Source: JBBTIS01 sp038059855
GTDB taxonomy: Bacteria > Elusimicrobiota > Elusimicrobia > JACQPE01
Assembly (NCBI GenBank): GCA_964357255.1
Contig: CAYHKQ010000073.1
Coordinates: 1-11,374, forward strand
Direction of reading: 5' to 3'
Length of the DNA stretch: 11,374 nucleotides
The stretch's first letter is position 1. Each line of letters begins with the position of its first letter. Below the pieces are notes generated by a model that was not told the origin of the DNA, searched no databases, and saw only the letters and a program-made list of their open reading frames with translations. Positions 6,882 to 11,374 of the stretch are shown here, piece by piece. Both the position numbers and the translations under genes were made by a program.

Positions 6882-6895
6882 TTTGCATGAGTCGT
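6882..6895. repeat. Right arm of inverted repeat bracketing palindromic element copy 2
   Basis: TTTGCATGAGTCGT is a perfect 14-base inverted copy of the arm at 6764-6777, symmetric about the element. It is effectively an inverted duplicate of the start region of the 380-residue gene. Confidence 0.8.
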
Positions 6896-6966
6896 GTTAT
6901 TCACCCTTCGTTTTTTTCCTTTTCATATTTATTCTACCCCCAGTGTCGTTAAAACTCCAGGCCGGC

Positions 6967-7683
6967 TTACGGCGCGCCCTGTTGAGCCTTGGCTGGAACG
7001 GGCGAAGCCGGGGTTTGGCTACTTTCACTATTAGGCTGAGCCGGGGTCTCGAGAAGCTTTGGCCCGCCCATGGACACCGCGCTCTTTTTTCCCTGGCCCC
7101 TACTCGCGCGCAGGCGAAGTCCGCTTTTTTCCACCGGCACGGCGCGGGCCGTGCCCCCTTCGGACATAGTAGGCGGATCCGCGCGATTCGTCCTGCGCGT
7201 GGCCGCTGGACCGAACCTCAATTTGCCGGATTTCATAGCCTCATCAACATTCCCAAAAGCCTTGCTAGGCTTAGGGCGCACGTCGCTTGTTAATGTCATG
7301 CCCACGCTCGACTCAAACGGCGTATTACCGCCGGAATTTTTATCCTCGAGCCGGTAAAGCTCCGGGGGCAAAAAGCCGTCCTGCAAATGCGCCGCGGCCA
7401 ACTTTTTTTTAGCGGCCTCATTTTTCGCGTCTGGCGCTAAACCAAAGCCGCCGGCCTCCGGCCCGTTCTCCGGGGTCAAAGAAATGACTGGATTTTGAAC
7501 CGCATTTTTGCCCGCCAAATTCGCCACGGCCGCGGCCAGCCTGGCGGGCAACTGCGACTCCCCCTTGGCCAATTTTCCAGCCTCCCCGCTCACCAAGAGA
7601 AACGCCCCACCCCCCGACGCCAAAGCGCCAAACAACAACAACAAAAGCATCAACCAGGACTTTCGATCATTTCCTTCCATCAT
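6967..7683 (-). CDS. Small membrane-anchored hypothetical protein
   Basis: The family is unknown. It encodes 238 residues. A short charged N-terminus (MMEGNDRKS) comes before a Leu/Gly-rich membrane helix at about 10-31. The rest is Ala/Lys/Pro-rich with little predicted hydrophobic core, so it is probably extended. It includes a basic segment GLRLRASRGQGKK (188-200) and a Pro/Ser/Ala tail. It has no cysteine, unlike its larger neighbours. The start is the first of two adjacent ATGs, with AGGG about nine bases upstream. A small hairpin (TTCAG at 7684-7688 with CTGAA at 7695-7699) brackets that ribosome site. It lies downstream of the toxin gene on the same strand and upstream of the 380-residue gene. 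Its plan matches the larger cluster proteins, so it may be a minor or linker component of the same structure. Confidence 0.7.
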   Translation of the reverse strand: MMEGNDRKSWLMLLLLLFGALASGGGAFLLVSGEAGKLAKGESQLPARLAAAVANLAGKNAVQNPVISLTPENGPEAGGFGLAPDAKNEAAKKKLAAAHLQDGFLPPELYRLEDKNSGGNTPFESSVGMTLTSDVRPKPSKAFGNVDEAMKSGKLRFGPAATRRTNRADPPTMSEGGTARAVPVEKSGLRLRASRGQGKKSAVSMGGPKLLETPAQPNSESSQTPASPVPAKAQQGAP

Positions 7684-7757
7684 TTCAGTCTACCCTGAAA
7701 ACTCAAAATCCGCCAGTCCCTAAGGATGCTACAGAGGAATTTGGGTTTGTTTCTCTT

Positions 7758-8048
7758 TCAACGATAAGTCTTTTCCGATCTTCTGCGAAGCGCCAAAAGA
7801 ACGACTTTCTTGGACGTTTCGTCAACGTCATAAAGAAGGCGATAATCGCCGATCCTTAGCCGGTAAGGCGCCCAATAACCGAAGATGAAAACCGGTTGCG
7901 CCAAAATTTTAAATTGTTGTGGTCTTGGATTTTTGGCAAGGGCGCCCAACTTCGCTAAAATCAAATGTTGTTCGTTGCGCGGAATTGACTTTAAGGATTT
8001 AAGAAATTGTTTCTCTGTCTTGACGTCGGCATAAACAAGACGGTGCAC
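7758..8048 (-). CDS. RelE/ParE-family toxin (probable mRNA interferase)
   Basis: A 96-residue protein with the size and strand pattern of the RelE/ParE toxin superfamily. It has a first beta strand (LVYADV), two helices (to about 40), then the C-terminal sheet with YRLRIGDYRLLYDVD (62-76) and VVLLALRRRSEKTY (82-95). By eye against E. coli RelE, R63, R65, R70, the Arg cluster 88-90 and Y95 sit near the catalytic K52, K54, R61, R81 and Y87. This supports ribosome-dependent mRNA cleavage, although a ParE-type gyrase toxin cannot be excluded. It starts at GTG, five bases after the stop of the antitoxin gene, with AAGG upstream, giving the usual antitoxin-then-toxin order. In free form the toxin should halt growth by blocking translation. 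The pair sits between two envelope genes unrelated in function. Confidence 0.88.
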   Translation of the reverse strand: MHRLVYADVKTEKQFLKSLKSIPRNEQHLILAKLGALAKNPRPQQFKILAQPVFIFGYWAPYRLRIGDYRLLYDVDETSKKVVLLALRRRSEKTYR

Positions 8049-8053
8049 AAACC

Positions 8054-8338
8054 TTAAAATTTGAGAGCTTTTCTGAGCGCCGGAAGATCCACGGCACGCC
8101 CACCGCCTTTCTTGTAGGCCATGCGGGCGCGCTCCACCTGGGCGACCAGATTAGGGTCCGAAGCCTCTTCAAGGATATCAATAATCTCAAGCATTTCTTC
8201 GTAAGGCACGACGAAATGCTTAGGATTGCCCCGTTCGGTGACGAGAAGAGGCTTGTTCTGATCCAAAAATGCGGAAAGATGAATTTTGAAATCCTTAATG
8301 CCGACATGCCGGGCCCTCATTAAATGGGAAACATTCAC
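8054..8338 (-). CDS. Phd/YefM-family antitoxin
   Basis: A 94-residue protein matching the Phd/YefM antitoxin layout. The N-terminal DNA-binding fold spans about 12-56, with VGIKDFKIHLSAFLDQ followed by PLLVTERGNP and the typical VVPYEEM segment. The charged C-terminal tail (about 57-94) would wrap the toxin. It is expected to neutralise the downstream RelE-like toxin and repress the shared promoter. GTG at 8338 is chosen as the start because GAGGAGG lies exactly seven bases upstream. An ATG at codon 7 lacks such a site. The toxin gene follows after five bases. A promoter and an inverted repeat lie just upstream, so the module is self-contained. Confidence 0.88.
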   Translation of the reverse strand: MNVSHLMRARHVGIKDFKIHLSAFLDQNKPLLVTERGNPKHFVVPYEEMLEIIDILEEASDPNLVAQVERARMAYKKGGGRAVDLPALRKALKF

Positions 8339-8345
8339 GACGCCG

Positions 8346-8352
8346 CCTCCTC
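8346..8352 (-). promoter_or_regulatory. Ribosome binding site of the antitoxin gene
   Basis: GAGGAGG on the minus strand, seven bases before GTG at 8338. It decides the start of the antitoxin. Confidence 0.8.
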
Positions 8353-8355
8353 AAA

Positions 8356-8377
8356 AGTAGTCTTTTTAGTGACTACT
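8356..8377. promoter_or_regulatory. Palindromic operator of the toxin-antitoxin module
   Basis: Perfect inverted arms AGTAGTC (8356-8362) and GACTACT (8371-8377) enclose eight bases. The palindrome begins three bases downstream of the -10 box and covers the expected transcription start. It is the natural site for autorepression by the Phd/YefM-RelE complex, as in other such modules. Binding is inferred. Confidence 0.6.
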
Positions 8378-8379
8378 CT

Positions 8380-8408
8380 ATCCTAGCCCCCTGCAGGCCG
8401 GAAGTCAA
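8380..8408 (-). promoter_or_regulatory. Sigma70-type promoter of the toxin-antitoxin module
   Basis: Reading leftward, TTGACT (8408-8403) and TAGGAT (8385-8380) are 17 bases apart. They match consensus at 5 of 6 and 4 of 6 positions. Downstream come the palindromic operator, a GAGGAGG ribosome site and the GTG start. Confidence 0.65.
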
Positions 8409-8497
8409 GGGGCGTTCTCGAGCATCGAATGTCGCCCAGGCCTCCGCCTGCACAAGCGGGAATCGAGTCCCTTGTTTCCGAATTTGACCTTCATTCT

Positions 8498-10276
8498 TCA
8501 TGGCGCGAGGTTCATGGCGTCAGGGTCGTTGCAATTCTTTTTTTGTTCTTCGGGGCGATAAGGGTACCAACAGGGCAGGCTCTTGGAATTATCGCATTGG
8601 GCCTCGGAAGCGGAAGGGTTCAATGACAAAATATTACTTTTGTTCTTTCTAATCCACTTCTTACAGTCTCCGCTAATAGCCTTCTCGCAGTTCGCATAAC
8701 CGCCGGAACCTATGATTCCGGATATTTCAGACCTAAAACCATAATGCGATGGGTCCCCGTCTTTTGCTTCCTCTGGAGAAATCATAATGCCTACCGGCGT
8801 AACTATCGTCCCGTGATTAGAAACCACATTGTCTCCGGTGTACTCGAAATAACCCCAGCCTTTCTGCCTTGTTTTATCCGGCGCCGCCTTTCGTTCAGAT
8901 TCATCCTTAGCCGCAAGACATTTAGAAAGCAGACTTTCGTTGTAGCCGTCTGCATTAAACTTATTCGCTTCATTTATGAGCATAAAATTTCCACCCTCCC
9001 AACTGTCGGCATTTTCAACCTCAGCTTCATAGGGGGAATGTCCTCCATTGGAAGTTCCTAAAACTTTAACCTCGCAAGTTTTATTATTGTAACTCAGCGT
9101 CCAAATGGATGATCCGTCGTCGCTGTTAACCTCGTCGTCTTCCCAAAAAAACCAAAGGGACGATATCCATGTGCCTACTCCCGGCGTCATCGTGGTGTCG
9201 TTGACTTTTGCCCTTGATCCGCTGGCCGGCACCATGTTGCATTCAGGGTCCGGGGTGGGATCGTCATTCTCCTTGATCGTAATAATTACAGATTTACATG
9301 CTTTTCCCTCCTCATTATTAAAAGTAAAAGTATATTTACACTGATCATCCGACTCGAGAGCCGGGGCACCACCCGAAAGACCTCCATCACCCCCCCCCTC
9401 CTCCGCGCTCGGCGCGCCTGCGGAGCTGTCGTTATTCGGGTTGGGCACATCCGTGTCGCGCAGGCCGCCGTCGTCTGCCTTGACACCGCCCACGTCCAGG
9501 CCCTGAGCGCCTTTTTTGCCCTCAAAAGCCGCTGAACCGGCCCCAGCGCCGTAATCAGCGCCTTTGCCGAATCCGCTATAGGCCACGTTGGTCCGGTTTT
9601 TTAAATCACCAATGGCTCCCTTCTTGCTACCGCCGCCAAAACCCATTTTCTTCATCGCGGCTTTAAGCGACCTGCCCAGGCCTCCCCTTTTACTCTTAGA
9701 CGCATCAGCCCCGCCTGCAGATTTCGCCCAAGACTCGGCCCCTTCCTTGCCCGAACCCTGGCCTTGGCCAGCGCCCTTTCCGGGTCCGCCGGCCCCGCCG
9801 CCCATCATCCGGCTACTACCGCCGCTATTGTCAAAACGGCTCTTGCCACCGCCTTTGCCGAAACCCTGCTTTCTGGCATTGGCCAGGGCTTGACTGCCCT
9901 TATCGCCGGCCCCTGCTCCGCCCGCGCCTCCGGCTCCGCCCGCGCCCTCGGCCCCTTCGCCGCCCTTTCCATCCTTGCCGCCAGGCATACTGCCGGTGAC
10001 AAAACCCAAGGAACCCTTGCCGTAATTGGAATCTGAAAACTGCCCGGCATTCCTGGCCCTCTGGGCGCGGAGAATCTCCTCCGGCGTTTCATTGGAATCC
10101 GCGGCGTCCGAATACTGTTTGTCCTGCAAAAAAGCCCCGAATTTCTGCATATCCTTGCCTGAACCCCGGCTCGATTTGCCCATAATGGCTCGGTACGCAA
10201 TCGTCGTGGCCCCCACAGCCCCCACGCAAAAAATTAAAAGAATAATCAACCCTTTCTTGTTCCCCATCTTATTCAT
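8498..10276 (-). CDS. Membrane-anchored Gly-rich protein with Cys-rich C-terminal domain
   Basis: The family is unknown. It encodes 592 residues. A basic N-terminus (MNKMGNKKG) leads into a membrane helix at about 10-31. A helical stretch (40-75) is followed by a very long Gly/Ala/Lys-rich linker (85-300) that includes GAGGAGGAGGAGAG, KSRFDNSGGSSR (145-156) and DDGGLRDTDVPNPNND (268-283). The C-terminal region (about 311-592) is folded-looking and rich in Trp, Asn and Asp. It has ten cysteines (313, 327, 346, 401, 453, 530, 538, 561, 569, 582), fitting an extracytoplasmic disulfide-stabilised domain. ATG at 10276 is preferred over the in-frame TTG at 10279 because AGGAGG lies seven bases before the ATG. 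A G9 run at 9390-9398 in the linker is a possible slippage site. It follows the multi-helix Gly-rich gene after 72 bases and is separated from the next cluster gene by the toxin-antitoxin module. Confidence 0.8.
   Translation of the reverse strand: MNKMGNKKGLIILLIFCVGAVGATTIAYRAIMGKSSRGSGKDMQKFGAFLQDKQYSDAADSNETPEEILRAQRARNAGQFSDSNYGKGSLGFVTGSMPGGKDGKGGEGAEGAGGAGGAGGAGAGDKGSQALANARKQGFGKGGGKSRFDNSGGSSRMMGGGAGGPGKGAGQGQGSGKEGAESWAKSAGGADASKSKRGGLGRSLKAAMKKMGFGGGSKKGAIGDLKNRTNVAYSGFGKGADYGAGAGSAAFEGKKGAQGLDVGGVKADDGGLRDTDVPNPNNDSSAGAPSAEEGGGDGGLSGGAPALESDDQCKYTFTFNNEEGKACKSVIITIKENDDPTPDPECNMVPASGSRAKVNDTTMTPGVGTWISSLWFFWEDDEVNSDDGSSIWTLSYNNKTCEVKVLGTSNGGHSPYEAEVENADSWEGGNFMLINEANKFNADGYNESLLSKCLAAKDESERKAAPDKTRQKGWGYFEYTGDNVVSNHGTIVTPVGIMISPEEAKDGDPSHYGFRSEISGIIGSGGYANCEKAISGDCKKWIRKNKSNILSLNPSASEAQCDNSKSLPCWYPYRPEEQKKNCNDPDAMNLAP
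9390..9398 (-). other. Nine-base G homopolymer in coding sequence
   Basis: A run of nine C on the plus strand, or G9 in the coding sense, encodes the Gly stretch near residues 293-296 of the 592-residue protein. Gain or loss of one G would remove the whole Cys-rich C-terminal domain. Runs of this length are known slippage sites in phase-variable surface genes. Whether this one varies is unknown. Confidence 0.5.
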
Positions 10277-10348
10277 CAAAGAGCCTCCTGATTAAATTCC
10301 TCCCAAAAAATCTCAATAAAAGCAAATGAAGACTTAACGTATTCATAA

Positions 10349-11203
10349 TTACCCCGTCGGCGGCGTGGATTCATCCGACTTCGTGGCCATTCCCATAATG
10401 GTCGTGGCCGCGGTCATTCCCAATCCAAGCCCAGCCATGGCCATTTGTCCAATGGCAATAAGCGCATAGGCCGCCATGGTGGGTAATAAATTTCCGAGCA
10501 ATGCCCCTCCGACGGCACTGGCTGAAGCGCTGTCGCTGGTCATAAGATCAATGACAATAGCAAGCGCGACTAGCAACATTATCACGCCGGCAGCATATGC
10601 GATCCACCAAGCCGCGGAAGCAAAAGGCGTGGCTTTAAGCGCCGAGGCAATGGCAAGCCCTATTCCGATGGCGCAGGCGCCAAGAATCAGTACGGCCACG
10701 GCAGTCGTTTCGGAGTCGTAATCTTCGGGGGTATCCTCTGTAATAGAAGGTTCATCCGCTTTTGTGTCTAAATCCGAATTCGGATTGTCCACGCCGCCGT
10801 CTAAACCGCCATCGCCCAAGTTTCCCGCCGGGCCTCCGGGAATGTTCAAGGTATTGCCGGAAGTCCCACCGCCAAAGCCGGCATTAACCGCGCCGGCCTG
10901 CTGTTGAAATCCGCCGCTTCCCCCTGTAGCTGTTCTCGCCGCGGCCCTGGTATTGCCCTTGACTGTTCCCGTATTTTTAGAGCCGAACCTGCCCTTGGAA
11001 ATACCCCTGCGCGCCACGCGGCTCATTCGGCCGCCGGCTCCCTCGGCGCCAGCATTTGCCGCCGACAAATCCTGGGCCTTGCTCAACGCGCCGCCTAATG
11101 CGCCCGCTCCCGCAGAGCCGGCGCCCATCCCGGCCCCAGCGCCGCCCGAGCCCTCGCCGCCGCCCCCAAAATCGCTGATGCCCTTAAATCCGCCCTCGCC
11201 CAT
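10349..11203 (-). CDS. Gly/Ala-rich protein with C-terminal membrane helices (N-terminus uncertain)
   Basis: The family is unknown. From the first ATG it is 284 residues. A Gly/Ala/Ser-rich N-terminal region (1-130) includes basic patches such as RRGISKGRFG (65-74). A DGGLDGGVDNPNSD motif (131-144) matches one in the next gene, and an acidic segment (145-165) precedes three or four hydrophobic segments (about 166-190, 195-219, 231-265). It is thus the only polytopic membrane protein in the cluster and could be an integral base for the anchored proteins. That is inference. The ATG lacks a good ribosome site. The same frame stays open and coding-like for 53 more codons upstream (to 11362) with no ATG, GTG or TTG, ending at TAA-TAG. 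The true N-terminus is therefore probably upstream, separated by a frameshift or sequence error. Confidence 0.65.
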   Translation of the reverse strand: MGEGGFKGISDFGGGGEGSGGAGAGMGAGSAGAGALGGALSKAQDLSAANAGAEGAGGRMSRVARRGISKGRFGSKNTGTVKGNTRAAARTATGGSGGFQQQAGAVNAGFGGGTSGNTLNIPGGPAGNLGDGGLDGGVDNPNSDLDTKADEPSITEDTPEDYDSETTAVAVLILGACAIGIGLAIASALKATPFASAAWWIAYAAGVIMLLVALAIVIDLMTSDSASASAVGGALLGNLLPTMAAYALIAIGQMAMAGLGLGMTAATTIMGMATKSDESTPPTG

Positions 11204-11362
11204 CTGGTTTTTATCCCAAAGGGAAGAAGCATTGGCGCTGGCCGCTTGATCAGCCCCAGTTCCGGCCCCGACCCCGGCCGCGCCGGCCTGGCACGCGGCC
11301 TCGTCCTCTTTTTTCTTATCCGCCTTCTTCCCCCCCGAAAGATATTTATAAGGATCATCCTT
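11204..11362 (-). other. In-frame coding-like extension without a start codon
   Basis: These 53 sense codons precede the ATG at 11203 in the same frame and read as DDPYKYLSGGKKADKKKED followed by Ala/Gly-rich sequence like the rest of the gene. The frame closes upstream at TAG (11363-11365) and TAA (11366-11368). Either adjacent frame could join it. An ATG at 11358 would come into frame if the G7 run (plus-strand C7 at 11330-11336) had one extra base. The frame reading DLIE at the window edge would join if one base were missing near 11360. The gene therefore probably begins outside the window and is interrupted here. Confidence 0.5.
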
Positions 11363-11374
11363 CTATTAGATCGG

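Noticed and set aside
7999..8307. 102-codon minus-strand frame overlapping the antitoxin
   Set aside because: It overlaps the Phd/YefM gene in another frame and has no ribosome site or family resemblance.
8440..8462. Hairpin CCGC/GCGG after the 592-residue gene as a terminator, or a degenerate REP
   Set aside because: The stem is only four pairs and is not followed by T's. Resemblance to TTCCCGC...GCGGGAA repeats is too weak to call.
11095..11358. 87-codon minus-strand frame, Arg/Ala/Pro-rich
   Set aside because: Out of frame with the Gly-rich gene for its whole length and of shadow-type composition. Only its ATG is of interest as a possible start if the G7 run changed.

Overview
The window is a block of minus-strand genes read from right to left. 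I could not match most of them to a known family. They are envelope proteins with a shared plan: an N-terminal membrane helix or signal peptide, a long low-complexity Gly/Ala/Ser/Pro-rich stretch, and often a C-terminal domain with an even number of cysteines. The moderately high GC, the Gram-negative-style export signals and two copies of a dispersed TCATCCTGAGCTTGTCGAAG palindrome suggest an uncultivated Gram-negative-type bacterium. Elusimicrobiota is my best guess, but it rests on general familiarity and not on a marker gene.

Layout in transcription order (right to left). A Gly/Ala-rich protein with 3-4 C-terminal membrane helices (10349-11203) has a reading frame that stays open upstream without a start codon until in-frame stops near the window edge. 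Next is a 592-residue anchored Gly-rich protein with a Cys-rich C-terminal domain (8498-10276). A RelE/ParE toxin and Phd/YefM antitoxin pair (7758-8338) follows, with its own sigma70-type promoter and a palindromic operator. Then come a small anchored protein (6967-7683), an anchored 380-residue protein with a CPVC motif (5630-6772), a 608-residue anchored protein (3522-5348), and a 991-residue secreted protein that overlaps it by ATGA (550-3525). The 5' end of one more secreted protein (1-309) runs off the left edge.

The 380-residue gene is bracketed by two 82-nt palindromic elements. Each sits inside a further inverted repeat, and one of those repeats covers the gene's own start codon. The 608-residue gene has a plausible promoter of its own, so the 3522-5348 and 550-3525 pair may be a transcription unit separable from the upstream genes.

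No enzyme, ATPase, transporter, tRNA, rRNA or CRISPR array is visible. The best candidate for something undescribed is the set of co-oriented anchored Gly-rich proteins. Four of them share a short basic-aromatic linker motif, and two share a DGGL...NPN.D motif, which points to related proteins working in one envelope structure. Their function cannot be read from the sequence.
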